Below, in pieces: positions 17,335 through 26,165 of a stretch of 57,403 nucleotides of DNA. The stretch spans positions 1-57,403 of IMG/VR virus record IMGVR_UViG_3300046170_000265, one strand, 5' to 3'. The notes below the pieces were generated by a model. It worked only from the letters and a program-made list of their open reading frames with translations. It was not told where the DNA came from and made no database searches. The DNA comes from a virus. Position numbers and translations under genes: made by a program. How positions within the stretch are numbered: position 1 is the stretch's first letter; each line of letters begins with the position of its first letter.

Positions 17335-18312
17335 CTAGGCTGCGTTGACCTTGTCCCAGATGATCTTGTGATGCTCCATCCAGAAGTCTAGTGGCTTAAC
17401 TAGGTCCTTCACACCTTGTGGGAAGACACGCAGCTCCTGTTCGAAGTACTCGCTGTTCAGTTCACCAGGCTCGATCGAAGCTATGACCCATTGACCTTTG
17501 GTATCTGCTTGTGTGCTTTTCTTTAGCGCAGCCTTAACAGGTTGGTCGTGATACTCAGGCAATGTACCTCGAACATAGTTCTTCTTAGCTCGGTTGGTGA
17601 TGTTTAACTGGATACGCTTACGTTGTGTCGTGTTTATACCAAGCCTCATGGCAAAGTACTTGTCGATGTGACCAAGCTTGCCGTCATGATAACCCGCACC
17701 AATGATACCGAACGCCCTGTTTGGGTTCTCGACAAAGTTAGGCCAATCTTTATCCAGCTCAGCTGCAGCTCCAAGCAGCTCAGCTCTTTCCCTCGGGGTC
17801 AGCTGCTCAAGCTCTTTGCGGTGGCGTTCTGCTTCTTCTTCCATCTGTTCATTTGTCTGGTTGAGCTGGTCTTCAAGCCACCTCTTGGTCTCATAAAAGG
17901 CAATCTTCGTCTTAATGATCTGCTCTTGTGCTTGCGGACCAGCGTCACTAGCGATGCTGCGGATGTTCACGTTAGCCAGAGGATATACAGAGCTGAACCA
18001 TTCTGTTGGGTTCCAGCCTGTTCCTGTTCTTGTGACAATAAGCTGGTCGATAAGCGTTTTCAGTCGCGCCTCTTTGGCTTTCCACGAGTAATAACGCTTA
18101 CTCATGCTGCATACGATGCCATTGTCGTTCTTGATCTGAAGGTAATTGCCTTCACTCGAGATTTCTTTCAGGCGACCAAACTCAGCGTAGGTATCGTTTT
18201 CAAACTTATATATCTTATTTGTCATGTCACGATCATAAGGGCTTTGAGTTAACTGATCCACATAATCTTGACCATATAATGCTGCCATGGTCTTCAGCCA
18301 GCTGTCTGTCAT
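17335..18312 (-). CDS. Protein of unknown function, 325 residues, last middle gene
   Basis: Not recognised. The protein begins MTDSWLKTMAALYGQDYVDQ. A polar N-terminal region is followed by a charged coiled coil (about 145-190, QLNQTNEQMEEEAERHRKELEQL) and a C-terminal domain with Trp- and aromatic-rich motifs (PLDFWMEHHKIIWDKV). The ATG at 18,312 is chosen because a GAGGGAAAG ribosome site precedes it. The longer frame back to 18,375 would have to cross a strong terminator. The gene is isolated between two terminators, so it likely has its own promoter or depends on read-through. Confidence 0.65.
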   Translation of the reverse strand: MTDSWLKTMAALYGQDYVDQLTQSPYDRDMTNKIYKFENDTYAEFGRLKEISSEGNYLQIKNDNGIVCSMSKRYYSWKAKEARLKTLIDQLIVTRTGTGWNPTEWFSSVYPLANVNIRSIASDAGPQAQEQIIKTKIAFYETKRWLEDQLNQTNEQMEEEAERHRKELEQLTPRERAELLGAAAELDKDWPNFVENPNRAFGIIGAGYHDGKLGHIDKYFAMRLGINTTQRKRIQLNITNRAKKNYVRGTLPEYHDQPVKAALKKSTQADTKGQWVIASIEPGELNSEYFEQELRVFPQGVKDLVKPLDFWMEHHKIIWDKVNAA

Positions 18313-18324
18313 CGCTTTCCCTCG

Positions 18325-18361
18325 AAAAAAAAGCCCTACCAGGGAGACATCTGGTAGGGCT
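18325..18361 (-). terminator. Strong intrinsic terminator after thyX
   Basis: Perfect 11-base stem AGCCCTACCAG/CTGGTAGGGCT with an 8-base loop, followed on the transcribed strand by eight T. It lies about ten bases past the thyX stop and ends the nucleotide-metabolism operon. Confidence 0.9.
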
Positions 18362-18371
18362 AAGGCACTCA

Positions 18372-18998
18372 TCATTTACACAAGGCTAACCAGCTGACCG
18401 GGAACTTGGTTATGGCTTGTTCCTGGATCATTCTGGCAATTTCTTGTGTTTCTTCTTGTGAATGGTGGTCGAGACGTTGGTTACAGACGCGAGCGAACGC
18501 CTGTAGTGAGCCTGACCAATACCATTCGGTCATCATTGTTTGAGGCAGGATCATCCGGGCTTGCTCCGGTGCTACACCCTGCTCGATCAACGAATTGTAG
18601 TTTTTGAAGGCAAGCAGGTTTGTCTGCTCGAGGATTAGCTTGGCTGTGTTCTGGTCTTCGACCTCACCACTTGATCCCTGTTTGCTGTTCTTTGGTCGTC
18701 CACGCCAAACTGTTGGGTTGTAGAACTCCGGCGGCTCGTCGACGTAACGCCGACTAACCTCGTTCCACGACAACCCAATCTGGTGCTTGACCAGTTGCCG
18801 GGCAACGAAGATTGGTGCTTTGATCCTGAACTGCAGAAACGCATGGGCAAAGGGTGACCAATGACCATGCTCTGCTAGGTAGTGGATCAGGCGTTCATCT
18901 TTGTCGTCGAGCTGTTCGCTGATCTTTGCAAATGAGACACGGGCAGCGTTCACAACCGTGAGGTCACTGCCCATGCTGTCTATCAGTTCAACTTGCAT
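18372..18998 (-). CDS. thyX: Flavin-dependent thymidylate synthase ThyX
   Basis: Makes dTMP from dUMP using FAD, NADPH and methylene-tetrahydrofolate. The 208-residue length is normal. Family motifs are NAARVSFAK near the N-terminus, HWSPFAHAFLQFRIKAP, the signature region QLVKHQIGLSWNEVSRRY, and EQARMILPQ, where Arg-x(3)-Leu-Pro is conserved. The canonical RHRxxSxNExSxR signature reads KHQIGLSWNEVSRR here, so two of the three leading residues differ. It sits at the end of the nucleotide block with ribonucleotide reductase and DUF3310, feeding phage DNA synthesis. Its start overlaps the end of the zinc-ribbon gene by 11 bases. Confidence 0.93.
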   Translation of the reverse strand: MQVELIDSMGSDLTVVNAARVSFAKISEQLDDKDERLIHYLAEHGHWSPFAHAFLQFRIKAPIFVARQLVKHQIGLSWNEVSRRYVDEPPEFYNPTVWRGRPKNSKQGSSGEVEDQNTAKLILEQTNLLAFKNYNSLIEQGVAPEQARMILPQTMMTEWYWSGSLQAFARVCNQRLDHHSQEETQEIARMIQEQAITKFPVSWLALCK

Positions 18999-19188
18999 CG
19001 AGAAAAAACTCCTTTGTTAGCCCTTCATCAGCTGGGTTAAAGGTTGTTTCTTCGCTTCTGACTTCGCCGCACCAGTCGCACTCCGTCCAATCAATCTGTT
19101 TGACTAAGTGGCTATCCTCGATTGGTTCAAAGAATTGATCAGCGCACCGCACGGATTTGTCCATGCCGCAATCATTACATTGCATCAT
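18988..19188 (-). CDS. Small zinc-ribbon protein
   Basis: 66 residues with CNDCG near the N-terminus and CDWCG near the middle, a two-CxxC zinc-ribbon arrangement; a lone Cys lies between. The C-terminus is acidic. It lies between the reductase gene (its start is four bases past that stop) and thyX. No specific function is recognised; a nucleic-acid or protein-binding accessory is possible. Confidence 0.75.
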   Translation of the reverse strand: MMQCNDCGMDKSVRCADQFFEPIEDSHLVKQIDWTECDWCGEVRSEETTFNPADEGLTKEFFLDAS

Positions 19189-19191
19189 GAT

Positions 19192-20832
19192 CTACACCCC
19201 GCAGCTGCCACCGTGACCTGTGATGTCACAGATGTCATGCGTCTCCAGTATCTCTTCGCCTTGGCGATTTGATGCTTCAGAGTAAGGCACTGATGTCAGT
19301 GGCTGACCACCTCGGCTGCCGTCAGCGTAACAAGTGAAGCCCCGCAGCCGGTGAGCATACTTTGCCAGCATATTGGCAAATGGCTCGACTGTGTCTTCGT
19401 TGTTCAGCTTTGATCCCCAGGCTGGCAGGTTGATTGTCGATGAAATAGACATATCGACATAATCCTGCACATCAGCTTGGAACTTGATCCGGCGTTCAGG
19501 GTCTGCCGCCAGGTCAATTGCGCTTTCAATGGTCTCAGGGTCTGCACCGTATCGATCGATAAGGTCCTGGGCTGCACTATCGACGACATATTGGTAATGC
19601 CAACGGGTGCCACCCTTGAGGTAGCGACGCTTATAGGCGACAGCAAAGATTGGTTCTACGCCGGTTGAGGTACCAGCAAGGATGCCTATGCTTCCAGTAG
19701 GAGCAATAGCCCGGTTAGCGACAGGACGGCTAACGCTGAGGTGATCCGCAAATTCCTTCGACGCCTTATCCGAGACAATCTTGTAGACGTGTAACCACTT
19801 ATGTAGTTCTGAGGTGACATTGTACTTTTCTCCTCTTTGGATCAGCCACTCATGCATCCCCATCAGTCCAAGACCAAGACGACGGTTCTTTTCCCGTGTC
19901 TTTTCGATACCTTCATAAGGTACCTCACCTCGAATGGTTCCGCATAGTAAGAATTGAGTTGCTAAGTTCACCACATCAGCAAATTCACTGATGTTTTCGA
20001 TCCGTGACAGATTGACTGAGCCAAGGTTGCAAACGTCATCTGGATCAGCTGATGTGACCTCAGTACAGGCGTTGCGGAGGGTTTCGTCATCTTTCATGTA
20101 GTTGAAACTGAAGCCAGGCTCAGATGATTTGAGAGCTTGCTTCATATTCTGCATGAAGACCTCACCGACCTCACCGGTTTCCCAGTATTGGTTCTGCCAC
20201 TCAGTATCGTAATTGACGCTGATGTTAGTCATGTCCATCGGTGCTTTGAAATTGAAGTCAGCTTCTTTCAGCTTTGCCATTGTCGTGTCACCGACAGGCA
20301 TTTCATCCCAGTTCTTCATGTTCAAGAAATCGTGGATGTCGCCATGCTTCCAATGAAGGCTGGCATACATGGCTGATCGACGTGATCCACCCTGCATGAC
20401 ATTACGGCCAATACCATTGACCAGTTCCATCATCGGTAATGGACCAGATGCTTGGCCGCCTGTTCGAGCTAGACGCTCCCCTGATGGCCTGTAGACACTG
20501 TAGTCAATTCCAATACCGCCACCGCTCATCAAGGCACTGGTGGCCTTATTTGCCAGCGTTGCCCAGTCTTCACGGTTATCGTTCTCTGCTTTCAGCAAGA
20601 AGCAATTATTGTAATATTTGACATCTCGACCTGCGTACCAAAGGTACCTGCCGCCAGGGATGAACTTCATCTCTGTCATATAGTAGACCAGCTGATCGAC
20701 GTCGGATGGTGACATGAGGCCGTCGCAAACCTCATGCACCAGGGTGGCAGCAAGTGATGCCCATGTTTCGCATCCCTCATGCCGATATTTTAGGTTGAAA
20801 ATGTCTTCAGCAAATTTGTTACGGAAGGTCAT
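19192..20832 (-). CDS. nrdJ: Ribonucleotide reductase, probably cobalamin-dependent class II
   Basis: Reduces ribonucleotides to deoxyribonucleotides for phage DNA. Motifs: YNNCFLL (first active-site Cys), SGGGIGIDYS, NVMQGGSRRSA, the catalytic triad region NACTEV (Asn, radical Cys, Glu), CNLGSVNL (second Cys), APTGSIGILAGTSTG, and a redox Cys pair near the end (CDITGHGGSCGV). There is no separate small-subunit gene in the window, and the single compact 546-residue chain fits class II, adenosylcobalamin-dependent enzymes known from marine roseophages. If correct, phage replication would depend on host B12. It starts within the end of the DUF3310 gene (ATGA overlap). Confidence 0.85.
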   Translation of the reverse strand: MTFRNKFAEDIFNLKYRHEGCETWASLAATLVHEVCDGLMSPSDVDQLVYYMTEMKFIPGGRYLWYAGRDVKYYNNCFLLKAENDNREDWATLANKATSALMSGGGIGIDYSVYRPSGERLARTGGQASGPLPMMELVNGIGRNVMQGGSRRSAMYASLHWKHGDIHDFLNMKNWDEMPVGDTTMAKLKEADFNFKAPMDMTNISVNYDTEWQNQYWETGEVGEVFMQNMKQALKSSEPGFSFNYMKDDETLRNACTEVTSADPDDVCNLGSVNLSRIENISEFADVVNLATQFLLCGTIRGEVPYEGIEKTREKNRRLGLGLMGMHEWLIQRGEKYNVTSELHKWLHVYKIVSDKASKEFADHLSVSRPVANRAIAPTGSIGILAGTSTGVEPIFAVAYKRRYLKGGTRWHYQYVVDSAAQDLIDRYGADPETIESAIDLAADPERRIKFQADVQDYVDMSISSTINLPAWGSKLNNEDTVEPFANMLAKYAHRLRGFTCYADGSRGGQPLTSVPYSEASNRQGEEILETHDICDITGHGGSCGV

Positions 20833-21140
20833 GTGTCGTTGTATTCCTCTTCGAATGGGTTGTTATGTTCTGCTTTTGTTCTCATCGTGTCAATGAGCTT
20901 GTCGAGATACCAAGCGGCCTTCTCTACATCCTGTAGTCCACCTTTGTGATCACACCTGAAGTTGTATTTGAGGACGTTGCCACGACAGAACGCAGCGAAA
21001 CCTTCAGGGCCAAGTGCGGCCCGAATCGCATCAATGCACTCAATGTCGCCGTGGGTGTAGTGTGGTGGTGAATTGACCATATCCACATCTGACTGCTTGT
21101 TGGCTTGCTTCATGTATTCTTCATGCCTCAGCTGCGCCAT
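20829..21140 (-). CDS. DUF3310 domain protein
   Basis: 103 residues with the DUF3310 signature VNSPPHYTHGDIECIDAI and GNVLKYNFRCDHKGG..DVEKAAWYLDKLI. The family is widespread in phages next to nucleotide-metabolism genes and is often annotated as a putative nucleotide kinase-like or SaV-like protein, without a firm role. It overlaps the reductase start by four bases and the preceding 62-residue gene by 13, so all are likely co-translated. Confidence 0.85.
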   Translation of the reverse strand: MAQLRHEEYMKQANKQSDVDMVNSPPHYTHGDIECIDAIRAALGPEGFAAFCRGNVLKYNFRCDHKGGLQDVEKAAWYLDKLIDTMRTKAEHNNPFEEEYNDT

Positions 21141-21316
21141 TGCTGCACCTCCGCCAGATCCCTGACAATCGCGCCGAGCTGGTAATAAGCGTCTGCGCTG
21201 CGGGTGTAATTGGTTGAAGACATTCTCTCTTGGTCACCACGACGATTGTTCATGGCCTCATCGAGGTCGTCCATTGCACGTTGAATTTCCTTAATTGCTC
21301 TCGTTAAGGGGTCCAT
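21128..21316 (-). CDS. Small hypothetical protein
   Basis: 62 residues, predicted helical (AIKEIQRAMDDLDEAM, then YYQLGAIVRDLAEVQQW). It overlaps the exonuclease end by 13 bases and the DUF3310 start by 13. No known function. Its place in an overlapping gene chain makes it credible despite the short length. Confidence 0.6.
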   Translation of the reverse strand: MDPLTRAIKEIQRAMDDLDEAMNNRRGDQERMSSTNYTRSADAYYQLGAIVRDLAEVQQWRS

Positions 21317-22032
21317 AGTATGATCTCCTGTATTTCGTCATGCCAATCGGTCCAGCGCAGTATCCTGGCTAGCCTGGCTTGTTGAATTGCGTCGTCACGG
21401 GTCATTCCGGCTTTGATGAAAGCTTGCTCGACTAATGACCAAGCTGGCCTCGAGCCGAGTATGGTCTCAGCCTTTTTTGGGCCGATCCCAGGCACACCTT
21501 TGTATCCATCAACTGGATCACCGGTCAGAACCTGGGTAAAAAACGCCCTATCAGCATCTTCTTCGCTGATCTCTAAGGTTTCATTGGTCATTGGTCGATA
21601 TAACCGGCCTGGTATTGTCCTGAGATCCTTATCGTCTGATACCATGATGCATTTGCCCTGGTTGACTGGCATGGTCGCCAGTATTCCAAGGCAATCATCT
21701 GCTTCCAGGCGTGGTTTGCGGAATGTCTTGAAGTTGTCTTCAACCCAGTCGCAAAGGGCCACATAACCAACAGGTTTGCGTGTGCCTTTACGATTGGATT
21801 TATATGACGGGTCAACAACCTTGCGAAAGTTAGCCTTGTGATCAGATAGACAGCAGACGTAATCCTTTACGCCCAGCGTGTCTGTGATCTTGGTAATTTG
21901 CGTTTCGAAGAGGTTCTTGGCTTCTTTGAGATCGGTCCATAAGGACCAGATATCATCGCCCATGTCATATTCCTGCTCAGCTGCTGTGGCAGCTCGAAAC
22001 ATCAGGATGTCAGTGTCGAGGGCTAAGAACAT
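21304..22032 (-). CDS. 5'-3' exonuclease (T7 gp6/FEN-like)
   Basis: Digests DNA from 5' ends; in T7-like phages it degrades host DNA and removes primers. FEN-type metal ligands: LALDTDI at the N-terminus, EADDCLG, VSDDKDL, and GDPVDGYKGVPGIGPKKA, which combines the last Asp pair with the helix-two-turn-helix DNA-binding motif. 242 residues from the ATG at 22,032, which has GGAGGGG upstream; a TTG two codons earlier is possible. It follows the small gene after the polymerase, as in T7-like replication clusters. Confidence 0.9.
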   Translation of the reverse strand: MFLALDTDILMFRAATAAEQEYDMGDDIWSLWTDLKEAKNLFETQITKITDTLGVKDYVCCLSDHKANFRKVVDPSYKSNRKGTRKPVGYVALCDWVEDNFKTFRKPRLEADDCLGILATMPVNQGKCIMVSDDKDLRTIPGRLYRPMTNETLEISEEDADRAFFTQVLTGDPVDGYKGVPGIGPKKAETILGSRPAWSLVEQAFIKAGMTRDDAIQQARLARILRWTDWHDEIQEIILWTP

Positions 22033-22360
22033 CTTCAATCCCCTCCATGGCCGCTAGGCCGTCCTGGGTAATCATCCAGACATTGCCGTAAGTGCTTTCA
22101 CCGATTTTGGTTGAGATCAGGCCATCACTGGCACAGATCCCAATTTCAGTGGCTGCCATCCTGGCAAAGTCACTTTTGGTGGTAAATGGGCTTTGCCTGG
22201 CTTTTGCCAGGGTCGACCAGATAGCCATTAGGCCCTCTAAATCTTCATCAGTGGGTGTCTGCCCAAGTGGCTCCGACTGAGTATTCGGCGTCGATTGGGA
22301 TTGAGAAGTTGAAGTATCTCCCCGCTTCTTGCGCCATTCGTCTAGCGAGATTACCGACAT
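22010..22360 (-). CDS. Small protein between DNA polymerase and exonuclease, start uncertain
   Basis: The best ribosome site (AAAGGAGA) precedes the ATG at 22,360 (MSVISLDEWRKKRG), giving 116 residues but overlapping the polymerase gene by 113 bases. An internal ATG at 22,228, with AGAGGG upstream and just past the polymerase stop, would give 72 residues. The C-terminal part (WSTLAKARQSPFTTKSDFARMAATEIGICASDGLIST) resembles a winged-helix DNA-binding domain. The N-terminal part is low complexity (Ser, Thr, Gln). It ends 22 bases inside the exonuclease start. Function unknown. Confidence 0.6.
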   Translation of the reverse strand: MSVISLDEWRKKRGDTSTSQSQSTPNTQSEPLGQTPTDEDLEGLMAIWSTLAKARQSPFTTKSDFARMAATEIGICASDGLISTKIGESTYGNVWMITQDGLAAMEGIEDVLSPRH

Positions 22361-24011
22361 GATGTGGGTCTCCTTTCGTTTGAATTTGAACCTCGTCGTG
22401 AACCCATGCGATGATGGTTGCGTCGAGTTGTTGGTGTTTGATTTCTTCGTCAATGAGCTTGATCCAGGCTTTAGAGATCAAAGCTGCGGCTGATTGCAGT
22501 AAGACATTCAGGTGTGCATGACCTCGAACCGGCAGTTTCCTGCCGTCCAGGCCAATAAGATGGCCCCTGCTCTCGACAACAGCCTTGAGTTGCCGTGTCA
22601 GCTCTTTGAAGGCTGGGTTGCTTCTGTAAAAGGCGTCACGCAGCTGCCGGCCTTCTTTGGCCGAGCCGCCGACAACCTCACCAAGCTTGCTATCGCCACC
22701 GCCGAAAATGAGGCAATAAATGGCGGTCTTAGCCTGATTTCTGTCAGTTAGACCCATGTCGTGCATATTCTGCGTGTGAATATCGCCCTGCATGATCGTG
22801 TCAGCGTATTTGCCACCATCCTGTAGGAAATGTGCCAAACAGCGCAGCTCGATGCCTGAAAGATCAGATCCGACTAAGGTGAAACCATTTGGAACTGTAA
22901 ACAGCTGGCGCACCTCAAGCCCGTATTCGGCTCGAGTTGAGACAACTTGCTGGAGATTTGGTGCAAAGCTCGATGCTCGACCAGTTACGGTACCCATTGG
23001 ATTGATGGTGTGGCGTAACTTACCATCACCGTCGACCAACGCCATATAGGCGTATTTGCCTTCTGCCAGTGCGCCTAACCGCTTTTGCAGCATAAACGAC
23101 CGGCTCAGCTTTTGAGCTTCTGGGTAGCGCAGCTGCGCCAATATTGTTTCATCGATCTTGGCGTCGCCCTGAACTGTGAAATTCTTGGGCTTCCAGCCGT
23201 ACTTTTTGCGTAGGCAGTATTCAATGTGCTTGCGTGAATTTGGATTGAAGACGACTTCACGCTGTTTGATAAAAGGTACACCTTTTTCGTAACCTAACTT
23301 GCTGTTGTTAACCTTTGGTATGAACTCTTCTTCTAGATACCAATTAGGAAACAATGTCTGCAGCTCATCTTCGATCGTCGACTGTTCCAATGACAACTGC
23401 GCGTATAGCGAAGCTGCCTTGTCTGTGTCGAAAGTCCAACCGGCATTACCAATGCGGCTGCATAACTCAGCGACTGTATGCTCAAATCTAATTGCTTTGA
23501 ATGACCACTTGTGTGGGGCTAACGCCTCCCACAAAACGTGGTTAACCTTGACGTCCTGAAGACAATAGTCAGACATGGATTGCGTCCATTCTGACCAATC
23601 TGTTTGCTCACCAAAATCACCTTTGTGTATGCCAAGACGTACACCCCACGCCTTTAGGCTGTGACTTCCGTACATTTTCTTTGGGAAATCGTCAGCATGA
23701 CGTGGGGTTGCGTAGTCTTCATTCCTAAGATCGGAATGGATCAACCTGGACAGGACAAGTGTGTCTGTCAGCAGGATGTCGGCATGATTGAAGGTGGGAT
23801 AGACTTTTTCCAGCGCAGGGATATCAAAGGCCAAGATATTATGGCCAATCAGCTCCTTGGCTGACTGCAGCAACTCAACGCCAGCCTCGATCTCCCCTGG
23901 GTTAAATACCCAGGTTTGATCGGGGTTATCGGCGTTAACAGCTGCTATGCAGTGGATTTTGGTAAGGTGGTTCAGGAAGCCGTCAGTTTCGACATCGAAA
24001 ACCAAGCGCAT
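22248..24011 (-). CDS. Family A DNA polymerase with 3'-5' exonuclease, T7-type
   Basis: Replicative polymerase. The N-terminus carries proofreading exonuclease motif I (VFDVETDG: Asp6, Glu8) and further exo motifs (NILAFDIPAL, YCLQDVKVN). The polymerase domain shows motif A (GSDLSGIELRC), motif B (RNQAKTAIYCLIFGGG) and motif C (AWVHDEVQI). At 587 residues it is shorter than T7 gp5 (704) but complete at both ends. Its start overlaps the mazG stop by one base, in a block of primase, mazG, polymerase and exonuclease. A thioredoxin-binding insertion is not obvious. Confidence 0.95.
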   Translation of the reverse strand: MRLVFDVETDGFLNHLTKIHCIAAVNADNPDQTWVFNPGEIEAGVELLQSAKELIGHNILAFDIPALEKVYPTFNHADILLTDTLVLSRLIHSDLRNEDYATPRHADDFPKKMYGSHSLKAWGVRLGIHKGDFGEQTDWSEWTQSMSDYCLQDVKVNHVLWEALAPHKWSFKAIRFEHTVAELCSRIGNAGWTFDTDKAASLYAQLSLEQSTIEDELQTLFPNWYLEEEFIPKVNNSKLGYEKGVPFIKQREVVFNPNSRKHIEYCLRKKYGWKPKNFTVQGDAKIDETILAQLRYPEAQKLSRSFMLQKRLGALAEGKYAYMALVDGDGKLRHTINPMGTVTGRASSFAPNLQQVVSTRAEYGLEVRQLFTVPNGFTLVGSDLSGIELRCLAHFLQDGGKYADTIMQGDIHTQNMHDMGLTDRNQAKTAIYCLIFGGGDSKLGEVVGGSAKEGRQLRDAFYRSNPAFKELTRQLKAVVESRGHLIGLDGRKLPVRGHAHLNVLLQSAAALISKAWIKLIDEEIKHQQLDATIIAWVHDEVQIQTKGDPHHVGNLARRMAQEAGRYFNFSIPIDAEYSVGATWADTH

Positions 24012-24433
24012 TAGCGGTTGTCGCCATTTCCACGCAATTGGTCTCGTCTGTCTCGATCCTGCAGCTTTTCTAGGTTCAGCTCAGCAATTTCTTCGAGCTG
24101 GTAACCAATGTCGTTTGCTACAGCTGTGACATACCAAAGCACGTCACCAAGCTCTTTTGCGATTTCGTGGCGCATCCTGGAACGCATCTCGATCATCGGT
24201 TCTTCCAGTGCAGTGTCATCGTGTTCACCGTCACGGAAGTATTTCTTCAGTTTTTCTGCGACTTCGCCGGCTTCGCCAACTAGACCAAGCACTGGATAAA
24301 CCAATGCACCTGGGTAGATGGCTGTTTGCATTGCCGATACGGCATAATCCTCGAAAGTCATGGGAAACGTATCCCAGTCTTCGAAATTATCGTTATCAGC
24401 ATCGAAATCATCGAATAGGTCACGCATGGTCAT
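24011..24433 (-). CDS. mazG: MazG-like nucleotide pyrophosphohydrolase
   Basis: 140 residues with the MazG/all-alpha NTP pyrophosphatase motifs GEAGEVAEKLKKYF and EIAKELGDVLWYVTAVA, which provide the ExxE and ExxD metal ligands. These enzymes hydrolyse NTPs or (p)ppGpp-like signals and are common in marine phages. The N-terminus is acidic. An AAGGAG ribosome site precedes the ATG, and a probable phage-polymerase promoter lies 20 to 45 bases upstream, inside the end of the primase gene. It overlaps the primase gene end by four bases. Confidence 0.9.
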   Translation of the reverse strand: MTMRDLFDDFDADNDNFEDWDTFPMTFEDYAVSAMQTAIYPGALVYPVLGLVGEAGEVAEKLKKYFRDGEHDDTALEEPMIEMRSRMRHEIAKELGDVLWYVTAVANDIGYQLEEIAELNLEKLQDRDRRDQLRGNGDNR

Positions 24434-26139
24434 GGTAATTCTCCTTGTGGTTTGTACTCAGGTGAAACCAATTGATCGGGTTCATCATCTGAGCCGAGTA
24501 GATGTGTAAGTTCTTCTTCAAGCAGTCGACCGCTATCCCTGTTGAAGACTAGAGTTCCGGCGTTGCTTGAGGTTTGTCCGGTAAAGCGATTTTTCAGGAC
24601 CGCTAGGTGTCGAATGTCGCTGTCTGGTTCGTCACGATCGACGTTGAGTGCAATGACAGCATCACTTAGCTGACCAAGGCTTGCCGATCCTCTGAGATGG
24701 TTCAACCTGACCGGCTGACCACCACTTTCATGGCCTGAGTTCCCTTCGGGGCGACGGACGTGCGACACCAGGATTAAACCAATGCCCAGCTCCTGGACTA
24801 ATGTCCGCAGCTTAGTCATGGCGTAATCAATCAGTTGCCGCTCGTTACCAAAGCCCCCTGCTCCCATTTGGGTGCAAAGGATTGAGATGTGATCCAATAC
24901 GATCCAACGGACACCCAAGGCTTTCACCATGTAGGTAATCCGTTGACAGATCAGATCGACGTCTGAGCTACCAAAATGGTCATAGAGGTAGACAGGATGC
25001 CGGCCATCACCGAACAAGTCGTCGAAGGCTGCAACGATCTCTTCATCAGTTGCCAGGCTTCGATCGATCGTAATGTTCTTGCTCATGTGTGTGCCAACCA
25101 GGCCAAGCAAGGTCCGCTTGTTGCTTTCTTCAAGCATAATCAAGCCAACCTGCTCACCGGATTGGTGCAGGTGATAGCAAATCTCTTTCACGAAAGTTGA
25201 TTTCCCGATCCCAGAGCCAGCAGCAATTGTGACCAGCTCATACGGTCTTAACCCGTGCAGAATGTCATTTAGCACCGAGTAAGGGTATGTGATGGATGAG
25301 GCTGCATCATCCACAGCAATTGCGCTTCTGAGATCGGTAGCAGCCACGATCCCGTCAGGCCGATAGTCACGGGCCTGAAAGATCGCCTGAATTACTTCTG
25401 CTGATTTACCTTGGACCAGGCACTCATTGGCGTCCTTGCAGGGTAAATATGCAATTTTGCATCTACCGACAGGTAGTGTTTCTGCGACAGCCAGGGCCGC
25501 ATTTTGGCCGCTACTGTCCATATCGAACATCAGGATCACTTCCTCGAAGCCGAGAACGTAATCCCAATTGTCTTTAATTGCTTTGACAGCCGATGGTGCG
25601 CCATTAGGCAGCGACACCACTGGCCATCTGTTGTTTTGGATCTGTGAGACGCTCAGGCAGTCAATTTCACCTTCTGTGATGACCAGCTTTTTTCCGCTGC
25701 GCCATAGGTGTGACCCAAACAACGTGCTTTCACGTTGGTTGCCAATGATTGAGAACCTTTTGTCTTTGGTCCTGAGCTTCTGGGCAACAGGTTTGCCATG
25801 CTTGTCTCGATAGACAGCAATCTGCGTCTCTTGCCCGTTGTGTTTACCAACCAGGTATCCAAACTTTTTGCAGGTCGCCTCAGTTAATCCTCGAGCTGGT
25901 ATCGCTTTTGGGATGCCCGAGAGTAAGACTTCTTGTTTCGTTTGACCTTGGTTCGGTACTGGTTGCGGTTTGTCGCCAACTGGCGAGCCACCGGATTTCT
26001 CACTGCCACTATAGGTGGTACAGGAGAAACAGAACGTATGTCCGTCATCAAATACTCCATTTGCGTCTGATGAGCCGCAAGCATCACAGCTGGTATGAGT
26101 TACGAACTGTGATTGGCTCTCCTTTGGTATTGCTTGCAT
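24430..26139 (-). CDS. Bifunctional primase-helicase, T7 gp4-like
   Basis: Unwinds DNA and makes primers at the fork. The N-terminal zinc finger is CDACGSSD..CFSC, then a Toprim domain (LVITEGEIDCLSV, LMFDMDSSGQNAA). The C-terminal RecA-type helicase has Walker A AAGSGIGKST, Walker B IVLDHISIL and a downstream RGSASLGQLSDAVIAL with the arginine-finger region. The ATG at 26,139 gives 569 residues, like T7 gp4A (566). The ORF extends upstream without a better start. It follows the small HTH gene after 26 bases and overlaps mazG by four. Confidence 0.95.
   Translation of the reverse strand: MQAIPKESQSQFVTHTSCDACGSSDANGVFDDGHTFCFSCTTYSGSEKSGGSPVGDKPQPVPNQGQTKQEVLLSGIPKAIPARGLTEATCKKFGYLVGKHNGQETQIAVYRDKHGKPVAQKLRTKDKRFSIIGNQRESTLFGSHLWRSGKKLVITEGEIDCLSVSQIQNNRWPVVSLPNGAPSAVKAIKDNWDYVLGFEEVILMFDMDSSGQNAALAVAETLPVGRCKIAYLPCKDANECLVQGKSAEVIQAIFQARDYRPDGIVAATDLRSAIAVDDAASSITYPYSVLNDILHGLRPYELVTIAAGSGIGKSTFVKEICYHLHQSGEQVGLIMLEESNKRTLLGLVGTHMSKNITIDRSLATDEEIVAAFDDLFGDGRHPVYLYDHFGSSDVDLICQRITYMVKALGVRWIVLDHISILCTQMGAGGFGNERQLIDYAMTKLRTLVQELGIGLILVSHVRRPEGNSGHESGGQPVRLNHLRGSASLGQLSDAVIALNVDRDEPDSDIRHLAVLKNRFTGQTSSNAGTLVFNRDSGRLLEEELTHLLGSDDEPDQLVSPEYKPQGELP
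24453..24476 (-). promoter_or_regulatory. Putative phage RNA polymerase promoter 5, before mazG
   Basis: Transcribed-strand core AATTGGTTTCACCT (24,460-24,473), preceded by ATC and followed by GAGTAC. It lies within the last codons of the primase gene and 27 bases upstream of the mazG start. It is the most diverged of five copies upstream of the core. Confidence 0.6.
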
Positions 26140-26165
26140 TGCTGTCTCTCCTGTAATTGCTTGAA

